Part shown: in pieces, positions 16,038-27,459 of the stretch
Layout: each line of letters begins with the position of its first letter
How positions within the stretch are numbered: position 1 is the stretch's first letter
Source of the DNA: Larus michahellis
Taxonomy: Eukaryota > Chordata > Aves > Charadriiformes > Laridae
Direction of reading: 5' to 3'
NCBI RefSeq assembly: GCF_964199755.1
Contig: NC_133897.1
Coordinates: forward strand, 134,854,125 to 134,918,124
Length of the DNA stretch: 64,000 nt
The notes under the pieces: generated by a model
The model's input: only the letters and a program-made list of their open reading frames with translations
Told to the model about the DNA's origin: nothing
The model's database searches: none
Translations under genes and position numbers: made by a program

Positions 16038-19000
16038 CTGAAAAAAACACAAGTAGCAATATTTTTAGTCAGTAGCACAATTTCTTATACTAGCCTTTAT
16101 GTTATCATAAACACCCTTCAGAAAAGAATATGGTAATACACAGCGTGCGATGTTGATGAACATTATGTTTTGAAAACATTATGTTTTGAAACTTATCTTT
16201 GCTATTCAGAGATCCCTACCATATTCAACAATCTCTAAATTTTAGCTTACTTTGTAAAGATGTTGCTCCCCATAGCTTTTAAAAGACCCTTGACGATAAA
16301 GCCAGAGTTATTTCAAAAGCCTTATGACTTTTACCACTACGGACACCATCCATGCAATAGTATTGGGGAGGTAAAGAAAGCAAGTTTTGCCACACTGCAA
16401 AAGGCACTAAAGAGACTGAATGGCTTGTCTACAGAAAAAAATTAAAAAGTCAGAGAACAGTTCACTATGCTGTGAATAGAGGAGTGGTTGCCTGCCATTC
16501 AGAGGGACCGTGACAAGCCAGAGAAAGGGGCCACCAGGAAACATATGAATTTCACCAAAGGGAAATGCAAACTCCTGCACCTTGGGAAGAACTACCCCAG
16601 GCACCAATCCCAGCTGGAGGTCAACCAGCTGGAAAGCAGTTTTGCAGAAAGAGACCTGGGGCTGCTGTTGGACACCAAGTGGAACATGAGGCAGCAATGT
16701 GCCCTTGCAGCAATGGCAGCCAACAGCAACCTGGCCTGTGTTAGGAGGAGTGATGCCAGCAGATCGAGGCAGGTGATCCTGCCCCTCCGCTCAGCACTAG
16801 TGGGACACATCTGGAGTGCTGGGTCCAGCTCTGGGCTCCCCAATACATGCCAGACTGAATTGAGTCTTGCAAAGGTGGCTGAGGGACTGGAGCACCTGTC
16901 ATATGAGAAGCAGCTGAGAGAACTGGGGCTGTTTAGGCTGGAGAAGAGAAGGCTCAGGGATCAGTCTAATCAGTACAAACTAAATACCTGGTCTCCAACC
17001 TGTCCTTCCCAGAAGACTGACAGTTCCTGATAGCCACCAATGTCACCTAGATAATCTACTTCAGACATTTAATGTAGGTATTCACACGGTAAGTTAACCA
17101 AGAGCTTCCATAGCTTATAAACTGACATCCAGATCGCTGCATACATATTTTGCCATGTAAACAAAACCAAAGAGTTAGAGAAATGGAAGCACGTATTTGC
17201 AAAACGAATCCAGTATGTTCAGATACAACATATATTTCTTCATGCTGAACTGCATCTCTGATGGGGTAAAGAAAACTTTGGAAGAGAAATTCCACCCACC
17301 CACCCACCTGCTGTCCTAAAACTCCTTTCACGTCAATAGCTACTCTCCAAACACTAACCCGTACAAATCAATGAACTACTGTTGTGTACCCACAGGTTCA
17401 GGAAAACAGCAGCAGTGATTCTGGGTGGTTTCCCAGCCGATATCCAGGGTTGGTGGCAGCAAAGAGACTGTTAAGAATTCTGACAATCCATGTTGCTGGT
17501 CCGAAAAGCAAAAGCAACAGCAGAGCCAGGACTGCAATTCCTCATTACAGAAGGACCCCAGAGTGGGATATGTGAAAAAAGAGAATAGAGACCACTCCCC
17601 CATCCCCTCCCTCCTATGTTTCTGGTAAAAGCTTAGGAAAAAAACATAAGGAAGTTGAGGAGGGAGCTGCAATAATATTTGGAGGAAGTTTTACAGAGAT
17701 CTCTCCATCTCTTCAGAAGATGAAGCTCTTTGCTATTGCCAATAGCCTCACTTCTCAACAGCACTTCTGTGCTGATTTGTTCCATCTCCCGTTTTTCATA
17801 ACTACAAATACGAAACAGTCTGAAAGTTTCCTCAAGCTTTTACAAGAAAGCACTTCATTATGTACACCTAATCAAACTACACATGCATAACCAATAGTTT
17901 TTAGTTGTTGGTTGAGAACTGAGCAAAAACCATCCTCCACTTCCACTGTTGTCTTTGAAAATTATCCTGACTTTACAGAAGTATCTTATAGAATATTTTC
18001 CTTCCCCGCTGGTATAAGGAACATCTTCACCTGTACTCTTGCATGTGAAAAGTTCCTGAATATAAGGCATATTCAAAAATGCCCTTTGAGAGTTAATTTG
18101 TGTATGCTGTCATAGAGATACCTTTATATGGAGTGCTAAATGCCTTCGTCATTTTCAATAATTCCAGGAACTCATCTAAGGAAATTCATTTGGGTGCTGG
18201 GAACAGTTGCAGCACAAAACTGGCAGGATCCTTCACCCTATTTCAACAGTTTTTGTAAATGGAAATAAAGCATCTTATTGGTGAGTATGTGGTGTTCAGA
18301 AACTGAAAGGATACCTTCCATTGTTACTTCTACTTTGCAGAAGACGATCACTTGTGCTACCTCTGTCTCTAGCCACAAAGCCCTTCCCTACATTCCAGAA
18401 GGGTAGTGAAACCTCTTATGATTTATAAATAACAATTATTTTAAAAAAAACCACAGAATAAGTTATACCATTTTGTGGAGGTACTGGTGACAATAAAACG
18501 TGCCTTGATTTCCAATATAAATAATGCCACTAAATACAGGAATAAAGACGGGCTAGTTAGTGGGAACTGAAATATATTAACACCTTGAAAGGTAAAAGCG
18601 TAACTTGAGGAGGCTAATATATCAAAGCTGGGGAACTGAAAAAATGTCTACCCCAAAACATTAGAGCTGTCCCAAAAACTTGCAATAAGCATTTTAATAA
18701 GATCAAATTGAATGTTCTATCATATGATCAGAGAGAAAAAAAATAGAGTAGCTAACACTTAATGAAGAAAAAAAAAAAATCAGGTTCAGTGGTCTGAGTT
18801 CAATTGTTTTAAAAAGGAAAACAGGATAAAAGTGCAGTAAGCATTAGCAGATTTAGGACATGCTGGACTAATCCAATACCTAAAAAATGAATCAGTCATT
18901 TCCTTGAAAAAAGGAAACTCAAACAAGATGCAATCTAGACTCAGCATATCATCTGAAGTTAAGTAAGTATGACATGACGGTAATCTTAAAATGAGAATAC

Positions 19001-22000
19001 AGTATGATGTTGCAAACATGAATCAACTGGACTAGAAAAGAACTACTAGTTCCTTCAAAAATTATATCAAACGTTTTGGGTTTTTTTAACAATGCTGTCA
19101 GAAAATAACAGGTAGATTTACGAGAGACAGAAGCAGAAAGCACTGCAACAAAAGGGGAACAGAGTATCACACACACAAGTGACGTGTCTTGAAAAATGGC
19201 GTACCAAAAGCCATGTGAAATGAAATAACATGAAATGCAAGATTCCTGCACGTAGGGACCAATACAAGCTTTTTTCATGTATTGTTTCATGCCTTGTTAT
19301 TTGGGGGTATAGTCATTATGTGTCCAACTATAAACTGATGCAGCTCTGTAGGGGCAAAAAAAAAAAAAAAGGACGTGGGGGAAAAAGGCGAATACACATC
19401 AAGGATTTCTTTGCAATAGAGATAGGGAAATACGAACATAGTTGCACACGAGCAACAACTTCTCTGGAATACCACACATAATTTTGAATTTCTGTCAAGA
19501 ATTTCTAATTACAAGAACTACAGAAAGAGCTACTGGTATGACCAAAGAGCCTGCTGTATAAAAGAAAAATTAGTCTTGCTTACTCAGCTTAGCAAAATAA
19601 AACTGGAGTGACAATAAAAATAACAATTCATTCAAAGGATAAACATCAAAGAGGGAGATGTATGCCAATGTCAGTCCTCAGTTTAAATCCAACACCTGAA
19701 CATAAACTGAAAAAAAGAATACAATTTGTACTGCTATTCCAGAATCCAAGTTTGGTTCCGAATATAGAACAAAACTAACATTCTACTGCCAAAATTAAAA
19801 GATGCAGAAAGCCTACCTGCTTTTAAGGAAAAGACATCATACACTGTATTCTATGATACTTTTGACATGTAAGCAAGGGATACAGTTTGGTTTCACTCAG
19901 TTTCTATAACAGTGTATCATTTCAAAAAAAAAAAAGATAATCGTGAATACTATTAGGAGTATAGATTTAGTCCTGACAAAATATGAACAGCAGAGTGCAC
20001 AGAAAAATCATAGAGGCAATGCAACCAAAGAGGAGAGAAGGAAAGAAAAACAAGGAACCCGGGAAACCGGTTATTAAATAAGTATTAAATAATAGGTTAG
20101 AAACAGGAAAGTCAAGTGACCTGGTATGTTTTCTCATCAGAAATTCTTTTCTTACAATGTATTTTCCAATATACTGTTTATTACAAAATGTGTTACTATA
20201 TTTACCTTCTGTATAATGAAAACAATATAAATGACAACATGAAGAAAGAGACTCAGTGAGATTTCTGAAGATACCTGGTAACTACCTATATTTTAATTAC
20301 TTTTCCCCATTTCATAGCTGCCCCTGTCTGACTTCACCAAGACTACACCAATGCAGCAGCAGGGAAGGGAACAATCCAAGTTTTCTGAACATTCAAACAT
20401 TTGTCTTTTTTATTATGTGTTTCTGACCTGACTATTTCAGACTCCTGCAAAGAACCACTAATTTTTGTTGAATTACATTCATGATTCCATTTCTCCTTCA
20501 AGAAGCTTATGTGGCATTACCAATTAGGTAGCTCAGCTCCCTGTCTTACAACTCTAAGACGAAATACTATGGTGTAGCGAGTTTAGTTTGATCCGTTTCC
20601 TGCTTCTTTTGAGCATCAAATGCAAGGAAAAAAAAAAAAAAAAAAAGTGAAGCATGTCCATGACCTTCTCACCTCACTCCCAAAGCTGCGTGCTCATCTC
20701 CCAAGCTTCCCAGAATTTCCAGAATATCATTTCCTTGCATATCTTGTATGTTGATGAGACCGGAATAGACTTGAAGGACATAAGCCAATTTGACAGAATA
20801 CCTGCAACCACTGCACAGATTCTAGAACCCTATTGCTTTATTCTGGTTAGCACAATAAAATGAAATCTATGCAAACATTTCAAGCACTCAGATTCTTTGA
20901 TCTTACACAAAACTTTTTAAAATCTCAGATTCTGGTCTAAGGAAACTCAAACAGCTTCCAACTCCTTAGTTGCACAACACACACACAGCTTTTGTACGCT
21001 TCAGCTGGTGACATTTCTGTGTTCTACACTATCAATTCTTTGAAAATGTGGGGCAAATAACACGAATGCTTTCACAATTCCTAGGTTAGTTTAGAAGTTA
21101 AATGTGACATTTTCTGGGTGTCATTTGTATACTAACTCATCAATAAACAAAGGCTGTTTGTGTTAAAACAGCAGCCTCCTACTGTTCAATCCTAAATTCT
21201 AGTCCTATCCTTGATCCTATGCAATAACTTGTTTAAAAATACTGCTCTTCAGTTTATTATTCATTGTTCAGTATGCATCAAAAGATAAATTACTATAATT
21301 GAAGCATATTTAGAAAAAACATAAGGGAAAACTGGTAGGGCGTGATTTCCAAATCAGCTGATTCACCATTCCATACTTGCAGGCACTAAAATTCCAACAG
21401 TCAGGGGCACACTGAAGTGTGACAGAAAGGTATAATACAGGTGAATGCTAGTTAAGATACACAAGAAACACAGTGGGATACTGTGTATAGAGCATCAAAG
21501 ACCTTACATAAGATGTTCTTTTTCTGCCTAAGGAAACTTTCCTTTTTAGTAATTCCCAAGAAAGTTTTAAGAGGGGAAAAAAGAAGAAAAAAGGGCAGAG
21601 GGTGTTACTGTTTTCTTCCTAACATACCATAAAAGCCCTGTACTGTACACCTATTGCCATTAGGGGAAAAAAAACTGCTAGCATGTTGCAAAATTTTACA
21701 GGGCATGGATTTCTGCCCTCTTGTTATAAGCATTCATCAAAAACTACTGTTATGCAAACTACCCCATAATGAAGACAATTTAAATTCTGAACATTTCTAG
21801 GTGCAAGAGAACTTGTCAAAATACATCAAAATTCCTTTATTTTAATCTGACAAAACCCTTACTTCTATGACAAAACTTAAGCGTTTCTCATAATATACAC
21901 TGAGAATTGCAAAAATGCAATAAAACATCTGAAGCTAAGTATACCTTTTAAAGATATTCATTTATCCCCACACAAAACATAAGGGACAGAAGCATGAACA

Positions 22001-23466
22001 CAAATGTATCAGAAAAAGAAATATGAGGTTGGGAGATACAAGGTACCTCAGAAAATCAACTGGAACTCCTTACCATACCAGCATTGAGTCTTCACATTAA
22101 GACTACATGAAACTACCTGATGATGGGTTCATCACCCATTCTAGTGTAAAAAAAAAAAAAAAAAATCAAATTATTTTTCTCTGATACAACAAGAAAAAAA
22201 TTAAGTGCTGAAAGTTTCTAAAGACTATCTTAAAACTCCCAATGTTGTAGGAAATGTTAGCAAAAATTCTATTGACAAAACTTAAGCACATTAAAAGGCT
22301 GATCTCAAGGTATAAGGTGTGCACTACACGTACAAAGATGTTAGATGATATATTATAGAAAAACTAAATAGCAGTTACTCCCCTTCTAGGTAACTCTTCA
22401 GTTAATAAATATTATTTCTCTCTTAACAATATTTTTTTGTCCTTAGTATAGCTAAAGGAGGAAACTGGAGCACATAAAGGATTACTCAAAAAATAAGTGC
22501 ACAACGTGATTCTTACCCTAAAGGCTTGTGTATTTATCCACGCTTTTCTCGCTTGCTTCTAAATTGAACTTTTGCAAGTGATCTTCAGCAAACCCAAGTA
22601 AACAAATGGCTTATGACTATCTAAGTCTCCCTACAGTACAAGGCTTAACTCACGATCTACGGTATTAAGGATCTTCAATAAAGTTCCTGCACATAGTATT
22701 ACATGGTGTAAGATTAAACTGGCCGTCAAAGTTAACTGCTAGCATCCCCATTTTCATACATATATCTGAAGTCATCAATAACTTACCAATGCTCAGGTTC
22801 CCTTATATTAAAGCAGAATCTTCCTCTGAAGAACAGATAGAACTCTAAAGCTTATTTTTTTTATTACATGTAAGTGTATCACCCTTTTCCGTCAACCTTG
22901 CTTTGCTTATATTCGTCGACCATTACAGCTAAAGCACTTTAACCAGCACTTCTCACCTTGGTATAACAACCCCTGGGGATGCATCCTAAATTCTTTCGGC
23001 CTTAGTTTTTCCCCTCTCTCTATGGCCTGGCGTGGGAAGAGGGCGGACGTCATTTTTGTCGGAAAAAGTTTAAGAGCGATATTTAATTAAAAAAAAACCG
23101 TTCCGGAAAGCCCCTTTCCCGGAGGCGCCTGGATTTCAAGGAGACCGCTTCACTCCCGCACGCAGATGAGAGAAACGTGCCCTTCGCCACCGTCCCGGAG
23201 GGGGAACCCCGATCTGCCTCCGCACCCCTCCACACAACACCCCCGACGCCTCCCCACGGCCGCTCCAAACCCTCCCCGCTCCGCGGCCCACCTCCCCTCC
23301 AGCTCCCCCCGACCTCTGGCAGCGGGAGGGGGAGCGCGGCGCGGAGGCCGAGGCCCGCTCCCCTCCGAGGGACAGGCCCCGGGGGCTCCCCCTTCCCCAT
23401 TTCCCGCCCGCCTCGCCCCCTCTGGACGGCGGCGGAGCCGGACCCCGCCGCCCCGCGGCCACTCAC
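16038..23466 (-). other. ELOC intron 1
   Basis: About 7.4 kb between the non-coding first exon and the start-codon exon. It contains one CR1 fragment (16483-16992), a CCCA run near 17288, and A runs near 19360, 20630 and 22150. No further exon or RNA gene was recognised. Confidence 0.75.
16483..16992 (+). mobile_element. CR1 LINE internal fragment
   Basis: About 510 bp of CR1, plus strand (antisense to ELOC). A long frame from 16488 includes MNFTKGKCKLLHLGKN, RDLGLLLDTKW and [18 protein letters not shown], the hallmarks of the C-terminal part of CR1 ORF2. The copy lacks the CR1 3' tail, which is unusual because CR1 copies are normally truncated at the 5' end. The 3' part was therefore deleted or diverged beyond recognition. 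Confidence 0.88.
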
Positions 23467-23630
23467 TCGGCAGCGCCGCTCCCTCCGCCCCGCTCGCAGG
23501 GCCCCCACCGTGTCGGGCCAGCTGCCTCACAAGAACATCCGGCAGGGTCAAAGGGCACTTCCGCCCCGGGGGCGAGAGCCTTAGCCGGAGTGCGGCTCTC
23601 GGCTCCCGGCATGCTGTGCGGCGGGGAGCG
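23467..23630 (-). other. ELOC: ELOC exon 1, non-coding (approximate)
   Basis: On the minus strand GCCGA|GTGAGT gives a good donor with the intron beginning at 23466. The exon would be 5' UTR only, since the start codon lies in exon 2. The transcription start is not visible; the upper limit is set just inside the ZNF143-type site and is a guess. Confidence 0.5.
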
Positions 23631-23631
23631 G

Positions 23632-23655
23632 TGCATGCTGGGGCGCGTAGTTCCC
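23632..23655 (+). promoter_or_regulatory. ZNF143/STAF-type binding site
   Basis: TGCATGCTGGG and GTAGTTCCC, separated by four bases, match the reverse complement of the SBS consensus (ACTACAA-TCCCAG-ATGC) with exact spacing. A second partial GGCATGCTG lies about 25 bp to the left (near 23609). Such sites are typical of bidirectional CpG-island promoters of housekeeping genes. Confidence 0.7.
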
Positions 23656-23907
23656 GGGGGTGAAGGTGCCGGTGCGCCATGTTAGGAGCGGGGCGGGGGA
23701 GATGGTGGGATGGGGCTGCCCGGGCGGCGGCTCCTGGCGGAGGGGTGGTGGCAGCCGAGAGGTCCCAGGGCGGCGCCCGGTGCGGGCAAAGTCCGAAAAT
23801 CGCTGGCCGCGGGTCCTAATTGTGCGGGCACGTGCTCTCGGTCTGGCTGTCTCCATGGGCAAGTGCCATCCCTGGGGACCTGTCTGAGAAACCCGCATCG
23901 CCCGCAC

Positions 23908-24297
23908 CTCTTGGAGCGGGTCCAGAGGAGGCCACGAAGATGATCAGAGGCGTGGAGCACCTCTGCTGTGAGGACAGGCTCAGAGAGTTGGAATTGTTCA
24001 GCCTGGAGAAGAGAAGGCTCTGGAACACCTTATAGCAGCCTTCTAGAACCTAAAGGGGGCCTACAGGAGAGATGGGGAGGGACTTTTTACAAGGGCATGT
24101 AGTGATAGGACGAGGGGTAGTGACTTCAAACGGGAAGAGGGTCGATTTAGACTAGACAGAAGGAAGAAATTCTTTACCCTGAGGGTGGTGAGACGCTGGC
24201 ACATGTTGCTCAGAGAAGCTGTGGACGCTCCATCCCTGGAAGTGTTCAAGGCCGGGCTGGATGGGGCTTTGAGCAGCCTGGTCTCATGGGAGGTGTG
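23908..24297 (+). mobile_element. CR1 LINE copy A, 5' part (interrupted)
   Basis: A plus-strand CR1 3' end begins near ttggagcgggtccagaggag. It runs through the reading-frame remnant (LREAVDAPSLEVFKAGLDG) to gtctcatgggaggtgt, where it breaks off. Its expected continuation, cccatggtaggggggttgg, resumes at 24899 after a second CR1. An early frame break (near 24033) shows it is inactive. Confidence 0.88.
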
Positions 24298-24898
24298 CGT
24301 TAAAAGGAGCATAATGGAGTGCATTAAAAAGAGTGTGGCCAGCAGGTCGAGGGAGGTCATCCTTTTCCTCTGCTCTGCTCCGTTGAGGCTGCATCTAAAG
24401 TACTGTGTCCAGTTCTGGGCTCCCCAATTCAAGACGGACAGGGAACTGCTGGAGAGGGTACAGCAAAGGGCTACAAATATGATCAAGGGACTGGAGCACC
24501 TCTCTTATGAGGACAGGCTGAGAGACCTGGGTCTGTTTAGCCTGCAGGAGGCTGAGAGGGGATCCCATCAATGCTTATCAATATCTAGAGGGCGGGTGTC
24601 AAGAGGATGGGCCAGACTCTTTTTAGTGATGCCCGGTGACAGGACAAGGGGCAATGGGCACAAGCTGGAACACAGGAAATTCTGTCTGAACATGAGGAAA
24701 AACTTTACTTTGAGGGTGACAGAGCACTGGTACAGGCTGCCCAGAGAGGTGGTGGAGTCTCCAACTCTGCAGACATTCCAAACCCGCCTGGACGTGTTCC
24801 TGTGCAACCTGCTCTAGGTGACCCTGCTGTGGCGGGGGGTTGGACTAGATGATCTCCAGAGGTCCCTTCCAGCCCCTGCCATTCTGTGATTCTCTGTC
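24298..24898 (+). mobile_element. CR1 LINE copy B, nested in copy A
   Basis: About 600 bp of CR1, same strand as copy A. It runs from the region coding [15 protein letters not shown] through the ORF end (TRLDVFLCNLL, stop at 24815-24817) to a full CR1 3' tail (ccattctgtgattctctgtc). Copy A is split on either side of it, so B inserted later. It belongs to the same general type as the copy at 53878-54685, with some lesions in the middle. Confidence 0.88.
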
Positions 24899-24963
24899 TG
24901 TGCCCATGGTAGGGGGGTTGGAACTAGATGGTCCTTAAGGTCCCTCCCAACCCAAACGGTTCC
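24899..24963 (+). mobile_element. CR1 LINE copy A, 3' part
   Basis: cccatggtaggggggttggaa, followed by ctagatggtccttaaggtc and cccaacccaaacggttcc, is the 3' end of a CR1 of the copy A type. It carries on exactly where 24297 stops. The terminal octamer repeat is lost. Confidence 0.85.
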
Positions 24964-24964
24964 G

Positions 24965-25460
24965 CGAGTCCGTGACCCGCGGCGGGGCCGTGCTGCCGCA
25001 TGGCCGGGCGGGGGCGCGCCGGAGGCGGCCGGACCCTTCCTGCCTCCGGAACCAAACCGCGGGGCCGCGGGGCGGCGGCGGCTGCCGTCCCCGGTTGCAC
25101 CGCTCCGGCTTCCCCCCTACGCCGGCCGCTGCGGGACGCGGCCCGACATGCTGCTGCTGCTGCGGGCTGCCGGCTGCCGGCCACCCACCGCCGCCGCCGC
25201 CGCCTGGCTGTGGGGCGCCGCTCACCGCGGGCCCCCGACCGCCGCCTGGCGCCGCCGGCCCGCCCTGCCCGCCATCGGGGGGGCCCAGCAGGTGGTGGGG
25301 GGGGTGGCGGTGAGGGGAAGCGGCCCCGCTCCCCCGGAGGGGCCGGCCGGGGGCGGGTGGCAGTGCTCGGGTTGGCGCGTTTTTGCCTTGCGAGAGAACT
25401 TGGGGTCCTCTCAAAGGACGGCTGGGAGCCCCGCGGGGGCTGCGGATGGCTCCCTGCAAG
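24965..25460. promoter_or_regulatory. CpG island of the TMEM70 promoter
   Basis: GC- and CpG-rich DNA surrounds the TMEM70 start codon and first donor. The left edge abuts the CR1 nest directly. No TATA box is seen. The ELOC island ends about 1.1 kb away, so the two divergent genes now have separate islands with LINE DNA between them. Confidence 0.82.
25148..25309 (+). CDS. TMEM70: TMEM70 coding exon 1
   Basis: ATG at 25148 begins [13 protein letters not shown]. Two phase-0 donors are possible: CAG|GTGGTG after 25291 and GCG|GTGAGG after 25309. The second fits the donor consensus better downstream of GT and is used here. The choice changes the length by six residues. The exon is the least conserved part of the family. 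Confidence 0.75.
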
Positions 25461-27459
25461 GCTGCACGTGAAGTGATCGCAAGCTTAAAAATCGTCAGTG
25501 GGGCTGCAAATACGTAACGCTAATCTGGGGTATCGAAATAGAAGATGATTAAAACAGTCAGGCAGTGTATTAGTTGGAGTTTGTGGCGTGCTTTGTGGTA
25601 TTATTACCTAACTTAATCCCTAATTTAAGATTCTGGGAATAGGTTCAGGGCAAGGAGAAGCTTCGTGTGTGTAAGCACATGCATACATATATATATACAC
25701 ACATACCTACGTGTGTGTGCATATATCTATATGTCTATGTCTAAAGTGTAGATTGGTACTGATGTTGATTGGCCATGTACTGCGTTCATCTTTCAGGTCA
25801 CATCTTTTCAAGGAGTGGCTGTTCGCAGCCTCTGCACATCCAACCCTCATGAACACCCAGAACATGGAAGATTAGTTTATAAAGGAAATTTGGCAAAGGC
25901 AGTGTTAGGTATGTGACTTGAGGTGATTTGGATTGCATATTTTTATTTAGTGGTGTTTAATGACTTTAAAAAGCAACATTATAAAAGAAAATGTTCTTCT
26001 TTCCAACTCTGCTAAAACCTGGATCTGCTGTACAGGAAAAAATATGTGGTGTTGGTGCTTGGTTTCTGCTTCTACGCTTAGGTGTGCGGGGAGTTCTGTA
26101 GTTACTGTGCACCTCTGTAAGCCCTCAGCCTCCTTCTGTTTATCTTGCAGCCTTTGGAGTGTATTACCCAACCCAGCAGTAAACGAAGAACAGCTGTAAT
26201 TGCTATTTGCATTCTGTATGCTTTCAAATGCTACTGAAATGTTCCTGAAGGAGACAGATACTATAATGAAATGCACTATCTGTAATGAGACTCTTGATCT
26301 TTCTGTGACTAGTTAATGTTACAAAGACCTAGTAAAAAGTAATCCATTGGATGTTTTCTGAGATGCATTTTTGAAATGTGTCTTAAAGAGCGAGGAAGTA
26401 TGTATTAACATACTTAATTATTGCAGCATCTTAGACTGCTCATTCTCATGGTGGCTTAAGGACTGTGGGTGATCCACAACACTGCCTACTATGCATCTTT
26501 CAAGCTGTGCTCAAGATGGCTGTGGGGTACTTGTCAGTATTGAATAACCTAGGTTTTTCAAGTTACATATGGTGGGGGACCAAGCAAGTGTCTTTGTAAT
26601 GGGCACTGAGCGTCAACATGAGTTGAAGAGAGCAATTCCCAGTCATAGCTGTGATGATTACCATTATGTGTGTGCATTGCTGGAGTCAAGTTTCTTTTGA
26701 AATCAGTTTCCTATCTGTGAAGTGAAAACTTCATAGGTGCGCATGTAGGTAGTAGCTGACTTCATCACAGAAATGCTGCCAGCTTTGGTAAACCCAACAT
26801 GAACATATAAACAAACCAGAACAGTGGCAAGAAGACAGGGTTGACCTTTCAATGGTTTCTTTGTGAGCTTAAAAAACAAAAAAAGTGGATTTTCAATAAG
26901 TTCAGCTGTTCAAGTAATGCCATCAATATATAGCAGAGCATAACTAATTATAGAGATAATGTTACTCATAAGTATTAACCTTTGTTTTCTTTCTGTTTTG
27001 TTTTGTGTAGGTGTGAGGTTTTTCTCTTACTCCACCAGCATATTCAACCTGTTCATGATGCCCTACATCGTGCTCAAAACTGGTATTGGATTTGAAAGCC
27101 TGTTTATACAAGCTGCCTTTTATGGGTTGATTGGGTTTTTTACGTTTGTAACACCGGTTACTTTGCATGTCCTTACAAAAGGCTATGTGATTCGACTCTA
27201 TTATAAAGATGAAATGGACACGTATACAGCCATTACATACAATGCAATCTTGGCAGAAAAAGCAACTGTTTTCCATCAGAAGGATGTAAAGATTCCAGAC
27301 ATCACCAAGATGTTTACAACATTTTATGCTAAAACGAAATCGATGCTTGTTAATCCAACGCTTTTCCCGAATCCTCAGGACTATAACCATCTCATGGGCT
27401 ATGACAAATCCTTTTATTTTAACTTAGAGGAGGAGAAGGAAACTGAGGAAAGGAAATAA
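25148..27459 (+). CDS. TMEM70: TMEM70, mitochondrial ATP synthase assembly factor
   Basis: TMEM70 is an inner-mitochondrial-membrane protein that helps the c-ring of ATP synthase to form. Coding exons are 25148-25309 (or -25291), 25797-25908 and 27011-27459, about 240 aa (human about 260). Residues 1-54 are rich in Ala and Arg, as in a mitochondrial presequence. Exon 2 gives [19 protein letters not shown]. Exon 3 gives VRFFSYSTS, a first membrane segment (about 101-116), a short turn, a second segment (about 122-145, [19 protein letters not shown]) and the matrix domain with [38 protein letters not shown] and HLMGYDK. These blocks are those I know from vertebrate TMEM70. The start is the first ATG in the island in frame with exon 2. 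The gene is divergent from ELOC. Confidence 0.95.
25676..25740. repeat. TA/CA/TG microsatellite tract
   Basis: In TMEM70 intron 1, alternating TA and CA steps (catatatatatacacacat) are followed by gtgtgtgtg and further ta/tc steps. It is a degenerate dinucleotide repeat of about 65 bp and a likely length polymorphism. Confidence 0.7.
25797..25908 (+). CDS. TMEM70: TMEM70 coding exon 2
   Basis: Acceptor tctttcag, then GTC ACA TCT TTT; donor after GTG TTA G is GTATGT. The exon is 112 nt, starts in phase 0 and leaves one base of a split Gly codon. It encodes VTSFQGVAV through GNLAKAVL. Confidence 0.93.
25909..27010 (+). other. TMEM70 intron 2
   Basis: About 1.1 kb of intron with the acceptor ttttgtgtag. 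No repeat or RNA gene was recognised. Confidence 0.85.
27011..27459 (+). CDS. TMEM70: TMEM70 coding exon 3
   Basis: GT GTG AGG TTT completes the Gly codon from exon 2. The exon holds both membrane segments and the conserved matrix domain, and ends with an acidic tail ([12 protein letters not shown]) and TAA at 27457-27459. No AATAAA is seen within several hundred bases downstream, so the 3' end is undefined. Confidence 0.96.

Larger units (their letters stand above)
23100..23850. promoter_or_regulatory. CpG island of the ELOC promoter
   Basis: Very GC- and CpG-rich DNA covering the predicted ELOC first exon and its upstream side. It has no TATA box, as in housekeeping promoters, but carries a ZNF143/STAF-type site (23632-23655) and a YY1-like GCGCCATGTT (23674-23683). 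Overlapping open frames on both strands here result from the lack of AT-rich stop codons, not from coding. Confidence 0.85.

Noticed and set aside
23083-23960. Long overlapping open frames on both strands in the ELOC CpG island (up to 176 codons)
   Set aside because: They arise because GC-rich DNA has few stop codons. They are Pro/Arg/Gly/Ala-rich in every frame and show no family motif.
24924-25476. Minus-strand and alternative plus-strand frames over TMEM70 exon 1
   Set aside because: Same GC-driven effect. The TMEM70 frame alone joins in phase with conserved exon 2.
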